Part shown: in pieces, positions 6,724 through 13,893 of the stretch
Layout of the letters: each line of letters begins with the position of its first letter
Position numbering within the stretch: the first letter of the stretch is position 1
Source of the DNA: Clostridiales bacterium
Lineage (GTDB): Bacteria; Bacillota; Clostridia; Christensenellales; CAG-138
DNA: 15,341 nucleotides
NCBI GenBank assembly: GCA_003486785.1
Contig: DNFZ01000264.1
Coordinates: 1 to 15,341, forward strand
Reading direction: 5' to 3'
Notes under the pieces: model-generated
What the model was told of the DNA's origin: nothing
What the model saw: the letters and a program-made list of their open reading frames with translations, nothing else
Database searches by the model: none
Made by a program: the position numbers and the translations under genes

Positions 6724-6736
6724 TGTGAAAGTCACA
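6724..6736. promoter_or_regulatory. Short palindrome between the Rieske and ferritin genes
   Basis: TGTGA-AAG-TCACA is a perfect 5-3-5 inverted repeat abutting the -35 position of the Rieske promoter. The halves recall CRP/FNR-family sites but the spacer is 3 rather than 6 (CRP) or 4 (FNR), so the binder is unknown. Confidence 0.3.
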
Positions 6737-6756
6737 GGAAAGCACAAATCGCCCTC

Positions 6757-6786
6757 TTGCAATGCGTGATAAAAGCACGGTAATAT
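6757..6786 (+). promoter_or_regulatory. Possible ferritin promoter
   Basis: TTGCAA (6757-6762), an 18-base spacer and TAATAT (6781-6786) form a reasonable sigma-A promoter. If it is used, transcription begins near 6793, leaving a leader of about 70 bases. Confidence 0.4.
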
Positions 6787-6801
6787 GGAGGTGCAAGCTA
6801 T

Positions 6802-6846
6802 ATGATGAGTATAAACAAGGCAAGGCTTACAACAGTTAACACATGA
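6802..6846 (+). CDS. Possible 14-codon leader peptide upstream of ferritin
   Basis: A tiny frame (MMSINKARLTTVNT) starts at an ATG with GGAGGTG (6787-6793) 8 bases upstream, an ideal SD, and ends 18 bases before the ferritin start. No family is recognised. If the promoter at 6757-6786 is right, its SD would lie at or before the transcription start, so the frame needs a promoter further upstream to be translated. It may be chance. Confidence 0.25.
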   Translation: MMSINKARLTTVNT

Positions 6847-6864
6847 GAGAAGGAGAATGACAAC

Positions 6865-7377
6865 ATGTTTTCAGAAAAAGTGAAATCGCTATTAAACGAA
6901 CAGATCACGAAGGAGTTTTACTCCGCATATCTGTATCTGGACTTTGCAAACTACTATGAAGAGCAAGGCCTCAAAGGCTTTGCCAACTGGTTCATGGTGC
7001 AGGCGCAGGAGGAGCGCGACCACGCGCTGCTCTTCATCAAGTATATGCAGAACAACGACATCAAGGTCACGCTCGAAGCCATCGGCAAGCCGGATGTTGC
7101 GATCAGAAAGCATATCGATCCGCTCTGCGCCTCGCTCACGCATGAGCAGTTCGTCACCGCCTCCATCCACGCCATCTATGAGGCGGCGTTTGAGGCAAGG
7201 GATTTTCGCACCATGCAGTTCCTGGACTGGTTCGTCAAGGAGCAGGCGGAGGAGGAGACCAACGCCAACGACAACATCAGGAAGATGGAGCTCTTCGGCT
7301 CCGAGAGCAAGGGTCTGTTTATGCTCGACCAGGAGATGGGCGCGCGGATGTATTCCCCGCCGAGCCTCGTCCTCTAA
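6865..7377 (+). CDS. ftnA: Ferritin (non-haem, FtnA type)
   Basis: This cytoplasmic iron-storage protein forms a 24-subunit shell, oxidises Fe(II) and stores it as a mineral. The 170 residues form the four-helix ferritin bundle. All ferroxidase residues of E. coli FtnA are present at the same numbers: Glu17, Glu50, His53, Glu94, Gln127 and Glu130, with Glu49, Glu126 and Glu129 available for the third site. There is no haem-binding Met as in bacterioferritin. AAGGAG lies 9-10 bases before the ATG. It stands alone, divergent from the Rieske gene and closed by a strong terminator at 7401-7428. No Fur or PerR box is obvious upstream. The partly basic C-terminal tail (ARMYSPPSLVL) ends as in many clostridial ferritins. 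Confidence 0.97.
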   Translation: MFSEKVKSLLNEQITKEFYSAYLYLDFANYYEEQGLKGFANWFMVQAQEERDHALLFIKYMQNNDIKVTLEAIGKPDVAIRKHIDPLCASLTHEQFVTASIHAIYEAAFEARDFRTMQFLDWFVKEQAEEETNANDNIRKMELFGSESKGLFMLDQEMGARMYSPPSLVL

Positions 7378-7400
7378 GCCAAGCACCGCAAGCGTATGCA

Positions 7401-7428
7401 AAGACCGCCTTTATCGGGCGGTCTTTTT
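7401..7428 (+). terminator. Intrinsic terminator after ferritin
   Basis: AAGACCGCC (7401-7409) and GGCGGTCTT (7417-7425) form a perfect 9-bp stem with a 7-base loop, running into TTTTT (7424-7428). On the minus strand the stem is followed by TTT only, so it may also act weakly on the convergent lactonase operon. Confidence 0.92.
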
Positions 7429-7480
7429 CGCGCGGTTGCGCAAGGCTTTTTGCAGCTAGGACGCAATGAATTCTCGCTTT

Positions 7481-8590
7481 TCAGGCTAGACACTCGTAAT
7501 CCGCAAACAACACAGCTGTGGGGGAGTTGCACGCGGTGCGCTCCACTTCAGTGAGCCGGCCGTTGAGCGGATCGATCGAATAGAGAATCAGTTCGTTGCT
7601 GTCCTGAAAACCGGAGAGCAGGAACTTGCCGTCAGGCGTGATGTTAAAGTCCCGCGGGGTCTTTCCGCCGGTTGACAGGATGGCAAGCGGGGACAATGTG
7701 CCGCCCTCTTGCACGCGGTAGCTTGCGATGCTGTCGTGCCCGCGGTTGCTGGCGTAGAGGAACGCCCCGCCGGGGTGCAGCTTGATGCACGCGGCGATGC
7801 TCTCTACGGCGCAATCCTCCGGCAGCGTGGGCAGAGATTGCAAAAAGGTTGCGCTGCCGCTCGCGCTGTCGTAAGCATAGACGCGCACGGTGTTGCTCAG
7901 CTCTGTGACCAGATAGAGAAACCGGCCGTTTTGGTCGAACACAAACTGCCGCGGCCCGTCGCCCGGCTCGGTTTTGATTGCGGGCGCGGCGTTCGGGGTA
8001 ACCAGTCCGCTCGCCCAGTCGATGCCGTAGACGGAGATTTCATCCGTGCCTAGGTCGGCAACGAGCACATGCTTTCCCTCAGGATCGGGCGTGATTTGGT
8101 GCACGTGCGGGCTTGCCTGCCGCGCGGGATGCGCGCTGTGGCCGTAATGCTGCACGAAGCAGGACGCGGTGCCGAGGCTGCCGTCCGCGAGAATCGGAAA
8201 AATTGAGAAGCTACCGCCGGTGAAGTTCGCCGCCAGCAGATGGCTGTCGTTTTCGCTCGTGGTGAGATAACAGGCATCCCCGCCGCCGGTCATGCGGCGG
8301 TTGAGGAAGGTGAGCTCGCCCGTCTTTTCATTGATCGAGTATGCCGAAACAGCAGCAGACGCTTCTTCGTGATATTCCTTAAGCTCGTTGACGGTGTAGA
8401 GAAAGCGCTTGTCCGCGCTCAGCGCGAGATAGGTGGGATTCGGCTTGCCCGTGGCAAACAGGCGGGTGAGATGCCCCGCTTCGTCCATGCGATAGACGGT
8501 AACACCGTCGCCGCTGCCGGGGATGCGCTCGCCCGTGCCGAGGATGATGGGCTGCGTGTAGCTGCCGATGAATACCAGTCGGTTTTTCAT
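7481..8590 (-). CDS. Beta-propeller lactonase, 6-phosphogluconolactonase (YbhE/Pgl) family
   Basis: This cytoplasmic seven-bladed propeller of the lactonase family (PF10282) hydrolyses sugar lactones; characterised members act on 6-phosphogluconolactone. Family marks are FIGSYTQ at the N-terminus, repeated blades of the type NPTYLALSADKRFLYTVNE, the active-site region SPHVHQITPDPEGKHVLVADLGTDEI, GPRQFVFDQNGRFLYLVTE, SNRGHDSIASY, and TPRDFNITPDGKFLLSGFQDSN near the end. The start at 8590 is chosen because AGGAGA lies 9-10 bases upstream; a longer frame to 8695 would overlap the HAD gene and has no SD. At 369 residues it is of normal length. It is the last gene of a three-gene operon, 40 bases after the HAD gene. 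No glucose-6-phosphate dehydrogenase is nearby, so a lactone other than 6-phosphogluconolactone is quite possible. Confidence 0.9.
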   Translation of the reverse strand: MKNRLVFIGSYTQPIILGTGERIPGSGDGVTVYRMDEAGHLTRLFATGKPNPTYLALSADKRFLYTVNELKEYHEEASAAVSAYSINEKTGELTFLNRRMTGGGDACYLTTSENDSHLLAANFTGGSFSIFPILADGSLGTASCFVQHYGHSAHPARQASPHVHQITPDPEGKHVLVADLGTDEISVYGIDWASGLVTPNAAPAIKTEPGDGPRQFVFDQNGRFLYLVTELSNTVRVYAYDSASGSATFLQSLPTLPEDCAVESIAACIKLHPGGAFLYASNRGHDSIASYRVQEGGTLSPLAILSTGGKTPRDFNITPDGKFLLSGFQDSNELILYSIDPLNGRLTEVERTACNSPTAVLFADYECLA

Positions 8591-8630
8591 ACGATTGCGT
8601 CTCCTGTCGTCTATTTGTTGCGAAGGTCGC

Positions 8631-9458
8631 TTATACTGCCCGTAAAATCTGCTCAATTGCCCAGACTGCGCCATCGTCGTCATTTGAGGGAGCAACGAGC
8701 GTTGCGCTCTGCTTCACAGCTTCCTGCGCGTTCTCCATCGCGATGGAGAGACCCGCAACGCGAAACATTGCGATATCCGCCTCGCCGTCGCCAACCGTGG
8801 CGACTTCCTCCGGCGAAATATGGAGATACTCGCAAAGTGCGGCAAGCCCCGTGCCTTTCTCAACGCCTTTTTGGTTGATCTCCAGACCGTCGTGAATCGA
8901 GGTGACCAGATCGACCGGAAATTCTTCGCAAAACGCGCGCAGTCGCGGCAGATCGGCGAGGTCTTCAAAAGAGACGTAGAGCTTCTCGACATCCGTCTGT
9001 CGCGCCTGCAGTAGCACGCCGATATCATCCACCGGCGAACGGCCTTCTATCAGCGAAGAATGATGCAAAAACTCTGCCGTATACCGCTCGGATTGCTCCC
9101 AACGCGCGCGGTTGACATAGGAGGTGCCGTCGGCATAGACCTCGGTCATGACGGAATACTTGCGCGTCTCCGGCTCGATCGCGCGGGCGATGGAGAGCGG
9201 AAGGTGATTCTCGTAAAACGCCCGGTTCGTCTCCGCGTCAAAGCCGGTTGCGCCGTTGCTGACCACGAAATAGCGAATCCAGGGAAAGCTGCGCCGAAAA
9301 TCGATCAGCTCGCCCATGCTGCGCCCGGTGTTGATGGAGACGATGATGCCCGCATCGCGGAGCGACTCCACAGCGCGGATCACAGCGGGAGAGAGGGAAA
9401 GGTCGCTTCGCACCAGCGTGCCGTCCACGTCCAATGCGACAAGTTTGATATTCGTCAT
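8631..9458 (-). CDS. Cof-type HAD-IIB sugar phosphatase
   Basis: This 275-residue protein is a haloacid dehalogenase phosphatase that probably removes phosphate from sugar phosphates. Motif I is DVDGT with Asp10 (nucleophile) and Asp12, motif II is Thr44 in SINTGRS, motif III is Lys197 in NQKGVEKG, and motif IV is GDGEADIAM (223-231). The large insert between motifs II and III (about 75-190) is the type IIB cap that sets specificity. Motif IV is usually GDGxND; here Asn is replaced by Ala227, while Asp224 and Asp228 remain. The gene starts 3 bases after the stop of the isomerase gene, so they are translationally coupled. In E. coli a phosphatase of this class (ybiV) lies beside the YbiW radical enzyme, a parallel with this locus. 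It could clear dead-end sugar phosphates. Confidence 0.93.
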   Translation of the reverse strand: MTNIKLVALDVDGTLVRSDLSLSPAVIRAVESLRDAGIIVSINTGRSMGELIDFRRSFPWIRYFVVSNGATGFDAETNRAFYENHLPLSIARAIEPETRKYSVMTEVYADGTSYVNRARWEQSERYTAEFLHHSSLIEGRSPVDDIGVLLQARQTDVEKLYVSFEDLADLPRLRAFCEEFPVDLVTSIHDGLEINQKGVEKGTGLAALCEYLHISPEEVATVGDGEADIAMFRVAGLSIAMENAQEAVKQSATLVAPSNDDDGAVWAIEQILRAV

Positions 9459-9461
9459 GCC

Positions 9462-10148
9462 TTACCCTTTCACTGCGGGGTATTCGTTGCAAAGCAGGCG
9501 ATAGGGGGCCTCGTCCTCCTCGATGGTGGAGAAGCGCCCGAGCGGCTCTAAGAAACGATTGTCGTGTACGTCGTCATTGCACATGCTCACCTCGCCCAGC
9601 AGCACCGGGCCGGAGCCTGCCTCAACGTTGAAGTCGTGATATAGATACGGCTGAATGGAGATGCTCTCTCCGGGCGTGAGGCAAATCTGCGTGCCCGCGG
9701 CTACGGTAAACGCGCGCCCGTCGCAATGCAGCGTCACGTCGGTGTCGGCCAGCTTTTCATCGGGCGTCGAATGATAGACCGTGATGAGCACATTGCCGCC
9801 GCCGCGGTTGATGATGTCCTCCATCTTGCACCAGTGGAAGTGCATCGGCGAATACTGCCCTTCTTCAATATAAAGAAGCTTTTCCGCGTATGGTTTTGGG
9901 TAAACGTCCCGCTTGCCGAGGTTTCCGTTGCGTATGGTCACGAGCGAAAAGCCCATCCTGGCGAAATCACCCGCGCCGTAGTCGGTGACATCCCAGCCGA
10001 GCATATTGTCGCGAATCTCGTCATAGGCGTGGTCTTTGGTTTGCCAGCTTTCGGGTGTCCAGGCGCAAAAAGGCGGCAGAGCAAAGCCGTTGTCTTTGGC
10101 AAAGGCTTCCATGCGGCGGATGGCAGCATTGATTTCGGAACGCTTCAT
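9462..10148 (-). CDS. D-lyxose ketol-isomerase family (cupin)
   Basis: This enzyme probably interconverts an aldose and ketose, D-lyxose with D-xylulose and often D-mannose with D-fructose in characterised members. The 228-residue length equals that of known D-lyxose isomerases. It is a cupin whose metal site is visible: His103 and His105 in MHFHW, Glu110 in CKMED, and His171 in YLYHDF. Other family marks are FCAWTPESW near 27-35, DYGAGDF and KLLYIEEGQYSPMH. The ATG at 10148 has AAGGAGA about 9 bases upstream; longer frames into the promoter are rejected. It is the first gene of the isomerase-HAD-lactonase operon and diverges from the kinase/GRE operon. An anhydroalditol has no carbonyl, so this enzyme cannot act on 1,5-anhydroglucitol itself; it must use another sugar. 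Confidence 0.88.
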   Translation of the reverse strand: MKRSEINAAIRRMEAFAKDNGFALPPFCAWTPESWQTKDHAYDEIRDNMLGWDVTDYGAGDFARMGFSLVTIRNGNLGKRDVYPKPYAEKLLYIEEGQYSPMHFHWCKMEDIINRGGGNVLITVYHSTPDEKLADTDVTLHCDGRAFTVAAGTQICLTPGESISIQPYLYHDFNVEAGSGPVLLGEVSMCNDDVHDNRFLEPLGRFSTIEEDEAPYRLLCNEYPAVKG

Positions 10149-10237
10149 TTGGGTGTTTCTCCTTGCGGTATTGCTTCGCCGGTTGCGGCGCGATCGAACA
10201 GATGCAGGTTTTCGGGCTACTCCGCCCAACCGCTATC

Positions 10238-10266
10238 ATTCTAGCGCATAAGTTAAAAATATGCAA
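10238..10266 (-). promoter_or_regulatory. Promoter of the isomerase-HAD-lactonase operon
   Basis: On the minus strand, TTGCAT (10261-10266), a 17-base spacer and TAGAAT (10238-10243) give a good sigma-A promoter. The leader to the ATG at 10148 is about 80 bases. Confidence 0.6.
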
Positions 10267-10281
10267 TGATAGACGGAATAG

Positions 10282-10293
10282 TTTCATATGAAA
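10282..10293. promoter_or_regulatory. Perfect 12-bp palindrome in the divergent region
   Basis: TTTCATATGAAA lies between the minus-strand promoter (10238-10266) and the plus-strand -10 at 10304. With its flanking G it resembles GTTTCAAATGA at 13896-13906 in the deoR leader, so one regulator may see both. AraC and DeoR genes at the right end are the candidates. Confidence 0.4.
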
Positions 10294-10300
10294 GAAATAT

Positions 10301-10309
10301 TGTTATAAT
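10301..10309 (+). promoter_or_regulatory. Upstream extended -10 promoter of the kinase-GRE operon
   Basis: TGTTATAAT is a perfect extended -10 without a good -35; the palindrome at 10282-10293 covers the -35 position. The 11 bases TGTTATAATAG recur at 13873-13883 in the deoR promoter. Confidence 0.45.
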
Positions 10310-10323
10310 AGCAACAGATTTCG

Positions 10324-10352
10324 TTGACATACCCTCGCCCGGCGGATATACT
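10324..10352 (+). promoter_or_regulatory. Main promoter of the kinase-GRE operon
   Basis: TTGACA (10324-10329), 17 bases and TATACT (10347-10352) are near-perfect consensus. Transcription would start near 10359, 44 bases before the kinase ATG. It lies 15 bases after the other -10, so the operon may have tandem promoters. Confidence 0.65.
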
Positions 10353-10402
10353 GAACCTGAGAAGCAAGGCACAGGAAGTTATTTTGCGAAAGAGGAAACG
10401 GC

Positions 10403-11344
10403 ATGAAGAGCGGATACGTCATCGGAATCGACGCGGGCGGCACGAAGGTCGCCTACGGATTGTTCAACCCCGCAGGCGAGAGAATCGACCGCGCGCAGCA
10501 CCCGACGGATGTCTGCGCCACGGGAAAATCGTTTTCCGACACGCTGGTGGAGAACATCCGCGCCATCCTCGCGCGCAACGATATGCAGGACACGGATCTC
10601 GACGGAATCGGCATCTGCATGCCGTCGTTCATCCTCTTTGACGAAGGCGTTGTGCTGATGACCTCCGCGATGCCCGGCATCAAGCAGTTTCCCATGCGGG
10701 ACTATCTCAAAGCACGGCTGAATACCGATATCGTTTTGGATAACGACAGCAACGCCGCGGCGCTCGCGGAATACCGCAGAGGCGCGGGCAGAGGGAGCCG
10801 ACACCTCGTCTACATCACAGCTGGCACGGGACTTGGCAGCGGGATCATCATCGACGGCAAACTCTTTCGCGGCAGCTACGGCTGGGCGGGCGAATGCGGG
10901 CACATGCTCGCAACGCCCGACGAAGGCCTGATGTGTGGCTGCGAAAACCGCGGGTGCTTCATGAGCTATGCCAGCGGTAGAGCGATGAGCGCGCGCGTGC
11001 GCGGGCAGATGACCTATTGCAACACCACGATTCTCACGCCGGAGACGGCGGACGGCGAGCACGTGCTGGCGGCATATCATCAGAACGATCCCCTCGCGAT
11101 GGAAGCAATCGAAACCATCGCGCATTACCTCGGCGTCTGCGCGTTCAATATCTACCAGATGCTCAACATCAACCGCTTTGTCTTTGGCGGCGGGCTGACC
11201 AACTTTGGCGATGTGTTGTTTGACCGCGTGCGGGCGGAGTTTGACAAATACAACCACATTCCGCTGCCCGTGGAGTTTAAGATTGCGGAGCTTGGATGCG
11301 ACATCGGGCTCATCGGCGCCGCGGAATTCGTCCGCGAAGCGTAA
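10403..11344 (+). CDS. ROK-family sugar kinase (predicted anhydroglucitol kinase)
   Basis: This cytoplasmic ATP-dependent kinase probably phosphorylates a sugar or anhydroalditol at O6. The 313 residues show the ROK layout: phosphate-1 loop DAGGTK (10-15), catalytic region DNDSNAAALAEY with Asp115, TAGTGLGSG (139-147), sugar-binding ECGH (Glu164, His167) and a zinc motif with His167, Cys178, Cys180 and Cys185. It has no DNA-binding domain, so it is a kinase rather than a ROK repressor. Odd: the zinc motif normally reads CGCGxxGCxE, but here it is CGCENRGCFM, so the Glu that touches the anomeric hydroxyl in related kinases is Met187. AGAGG lies 7 bases before the ATG. The GRE gene follows by 46 bases in the same transcript, so the kinase very likely makes its phosphorylated substrate. 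Confidence 0.92.
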   Translation: MKSGYVIGIDAGGTKVAYGLFNPAGERIDRAQHPTDVCATGKSFSDTLVENIRAILARNDMQDTDLDGIGICMPSFILFDEGVVLMTSAMPGIKQFPMRDYLKARLNTDIVLDNDSNAAALAEYRRGAGRGSRHLVYITAGTGLGSGIIIDGKLFRGSYGWAGECGHMLATPDEGLMCGCENRGCFMSYASGRAMSARVRGQMTYCNTTILTPETADGEHVLAAYHQNDPLAMEAIETIAHYLGVCAFNIYQMLNINRFVFGGGLTNFGDVLFDRVRAEFDKYNHIPLPVEFKIAELGCDIGLIGAAEFVREA

Positions 11345-11390
11345 CGAACATCCAATAGAGAAACATAACGACTCAGGAGAGAAATGATAC

Positions 11391-13826
11391 ATGGAAGCAC
11401 AGATACACGCAAAAGAATACAGCAACCCCATGGAGTACTTTGGCTCACTCAACGAACGCACCGCGCGGATTCGCGCGCGCCTGCTCGACACCCAGCCGAC
11501 GGTGGATACCCAGCGCGCGCTGCTCACCACCGAGAGCTATCGCGCGCACGAGCAGGATCAGGTCGTCCTGCGCCGCGCGTATATGCTCGACAATGTTCTT
11601 CGCAACATGACTATCTACATCGATCCGGACGCGCTGCTCGCTGGCAATCAGGCGTCTAGCGATCGCAGCGCGCCGATCTTTCCCGAATACGCCATGGATT
11701 GGGTGATCAAGGAACTCGACGCGTTTGACAAGCGCGACGGGGACCGATTTACCATCACCGAGGAGAACAAGCAGATTCTGCGCAACATCTATCCATACTG
11801 GAAAGGACGCACGTTGCAGGACAAGGGATATGCCGCGTTTCCGGAGCGGGCGAGATTGTTTTACGACCTCGGCATCATCAAGACTGAGGGCAACATCACC
11901 TCCGGCGACGCCCACATCGCGGTGGACTACGACAGAATCCTGCGCGAGGGCTTAAGCGGCTATCGCGCGCGTGTCATCGAGCAGCAGGAGAAGCTGGAGC
12001 TTTCCACCTTCGAAGACCTAAAAAAGAGCTATTTCTATCGCTCAATCATCATCGTGCTGGATGCAGTGGAGGCGTTTTCGCTTCGTTATGCCGCGCTGGC
12101 GGAGGAGCAGGCGATTTCTGCCGCGCCGGAACGCGCGGAGGAGCTTGTTAAGCTCGCGCGCATCTGCCGCAAGGTGCCGATGCAGCCTGCAAGCAGCTTT
12201 TACGAGGCGCTGCAGAGCGTCTGGCTGTTGCACGTGGTGCTGCAAATCGAGAGCAACGGACATTCGCTTTCCTACGGGCGTATGGATCAATACGTTTATC
12301 CGTTTTACGAAAAGAGCCGCGCGGAGGGGATGACCGAGGAGCAGGCGCTGGAGCTGCTGGAAAACCTCTGGCTGCGCACGTTTACGGTCAACAAGATTCG
12401 CAGTTGGTCGCACACGCGCTTTTCCGCGGGCAGTCCGCTCTACCAGAATGTCACCGTCGGCGGCCAGACCATCGACGGCAAGGACGCGGTCAATGAACTC
12501 AGCTACATGATCCTGCGCTCGGTCGCGCGCTGCCACCTGCCGCAGCCGAACCTTACGGTACGCTACCATAAGGGCTTAAGCGACGATTTCATGCAGGCGT
12601 GTATTCAGGTGATCCGCTGTGGATTCGGCATGCCAGCGTTCAACAGCGACGAGATCATCATCCCATCGTTTCTCAGCATCGGCGTGAAGCGCGAGGACGC
12701 GTACAACTACAGCGCCATCGGCTGTGTCGAGGTGGCGGTGCCCGGCAAATGGGGCTATCGCTGCACGGGCATGAGCTTCCTCAACTTCCCCAAGACGCTG
12801 ATGATCGCGCTCAACGACGGCATCGACATCGACAGCGGCAAGCGCGTGTTTGAGGGCACGGGGCATTTCCTCAGCATGGAGAAGTTTGACGACGTGATGA
12901 AAGCCTGGGACATCTTCGTGCGCGAATTCTGCCGTCAGGCAGTGATTCTCGACTCCGCCGCCGACATGGTGCTCGAGCAGGAGGTGCCGGACGTCCTCTG
13001 CAGTGCGTTGACGGAGGATTGCATCGCCAGAGGCAAGCACCTCAAAGAAGGCGGTGCGGTTTATGATTTTATCAGCGATCTGCAGGTCGGCATCGCAAAC
13101 CTCGGCGATTCGCTCGCAGCGATTCAAAAGACGGTCTACGAAGACCGCAGCATCACGCGCGAGGAACTCTGGAACGCGCTGCTGACCGACTTTGCGGGCG
13201 AGCGCGGGGAAGAGATACGCACGCTGCTGCTCTCCGTGCCGAAGTTTGGCAACGACGAAGATTATGTGGATCAACTCGTCGTGGAGGGGTACGACAGCTA
13301 CATCGACGAACTCAAGAAGTATAAAAACACGCGCTACGGGCGCGGACCCATCGGCGGCTGCTACTATGCGGGCACAAGCTCCATCTCCGCCAACGTTCCG
13401 CAGGGCGCGGGCACCTGCGCCACGCCCGACGGGCGGCACAAAGGCGATCCGCTCGCGGAGGGCTGCTCGCCCACGCACGCGGCGGATGTCAACGGACCTA
13501 CCAGCGTATTTAAGAGCGTGAGCAAGCTCCGCACGGACAAGATCACCGGCGGCGTGCTGCTGAATCAGAAAGTCGCGCCGAGCATGCTCGAGAAACCCCG
13601 CGACCGGCAAAAGCTCCTGCTGCTGCTGCGCACGTTCTTCAACGTGCTCAAGGGCTTCCATGTGCAGTACAACGTGGTCTCGCGTGAGACCATGCTCGAT
13701 GCGCAGATGCACCCGGAACAGCACAAGGATCTGATCGTGCGCGTAGCGGGTTACTCCGCGTTCTTCAACGTGCTCTCGCGCCAGACGCAGGATGACATCA
13801 TCGCCCGCACCGAGCAGGTGCTGTAA
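11391..13826 (+). CDS. Glycyl radical enzyme, YbiW type (predicted 1,5-anhydroglucitol-6-phosphate lyase)
   Basis: This oxygen-sensitive radical enzyme of 811 residues is full length. The glycyl radical loop is RVAGYSAFF with Gly787, and the active-site thiyl is Cys445 in AIGCVEVAVPGKWGYRC, with Glu447 as the C-x-E partner. There is one active-site Cys, not the Cys-Cys of pyruvate formate-lyase. From memory, E. coli YbiW (810 residues) shares long stretches, including GNQAS..R.APIFPEY, IIK.EGN.TSGDAH, LQIESNGHS, RMDQY, GKWGYRCTGMSF, GTSSISANVP and the C-terminus. YbiW opens the ring of 1,5-anhydroglucitol-6-phosphate by C-O cleavage to 1-deoxyfructose-6-phosphate; this function is transferred by similarity. 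AGGAG lies 11 bases before the ATG. The upstream kinase fits as substrate supplier. A radical-SAM activase is required but not seen here. Confidence 0.93.
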   Translation: MEAQIHAKEYSNPMEYFGSLNERTARIRARLLDTQPTVDTQRALLTTESYRAHEQDQVVLRRAYMLDNVLRNMTIYIDPDALLAGNQASSDRSAPIFPEYAMDWVIKELDAFDKRDGDRFTITEENKQILRNIYPYWKGRTLQDKGYAAFPERARLFYDLGIIKTEGNITSGDAHIAVDYDRILREGLSGYRARVIEQQEKLELSTFEDLKKSYFYRSIIIVLDAVEAFSLRYAALAEEQAISAAPERAEELVKLARICRKVPMQPASSFYEALQSVWLLHVVLQIESNGHSLSYGRMDQYVYPFYEKSRAEGMTEEQALELLENLWLRTFTVNKIRSWSHTRFSAGSPLYQNVTVGGQTIDGKDAVNELSYMILRSVARCHLPQPNLTVRYHKGLSDDFMQACIQVIRCGFGMPAFNSDEIIIPSFLSIGVKREDAYNYSAIGCVEVAVPGKWGYRCTGMSFLNFPKTLMIALNDGIDIDSGKRVFEGTGHFLSMEKFDDVMKAWDIFVREFCRQAVILDSAADMVLEQEVPDVLCSALTEDCIARGKHLKEGGAVYDFISDLQVGIANLGDSLAAIQKTVYEDRSITREELWNALLTDFAGERGEEIRTLLLSVPKFGNDEDYVDQLVVEGYDSYIDELKKYKNTRYGRGPIGGCYYAGTSSISANVPQGAGTCATPDGRHKGDPLAEGCSPTHAADVNGPTSVFKSVSKLRTDKITGGVLLNQKVAPSMLEKPRDRQKLLLLLRTFFNVLKGFHVQYNVVSRETMLDAQMHPEQHKDLIVRVAGYSAFFNVLSRQTQDDIIARTEQVL

Positions 13827-13852
13827 TCTCTGTTTCGGTTTTACGCCGTCGC

Positions 13853-13881
13853 TTGGAAAGTCTTTCGTGTACTGTTATAAT
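13853..13881 (+). promoter_or_regulatory. Promoter of the deoR-type gene
   Basis: TTGGAA (13853-13858), 17 bases and TATAAT (13876-13881) with an upstream TG make a strong extended -10 promoter just after the GRE stop. A GAAAG-T-CTTTC inverted repeat (13856-13866) lies at its -35. The regulator thus has its own transcript besides read-through. Confidence 0.65.
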
Positions 13882-13893
13882 AGTGGCACCAAG

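Noticed and set aside
10379..11530. Minus-strand open frame opposite the ROK kinase gene
   Set aside because: No domain and no ribosome binding site; it covers the kinase promoter leader and gene.
12576..13724. Long minus-strand open frame opposite the GRE gene
   Set aside because: The composition is typical of an antisense shadow (runs of His, Arg, Ala), and the plus strand encodes conserved GRE motifs here.
11391..13826. Pyruvate formate-lyase, glycerol dehydratase or choline lyase assignment for the GRE
   Set aside because: Pyruvate formate-lyase has adjacent Cys-Cys; this protein has a single Cys445 in GCVEVAVPGKWGYRC, which matches YbiW much better than the GCVEP-type dehydratases or PflD.
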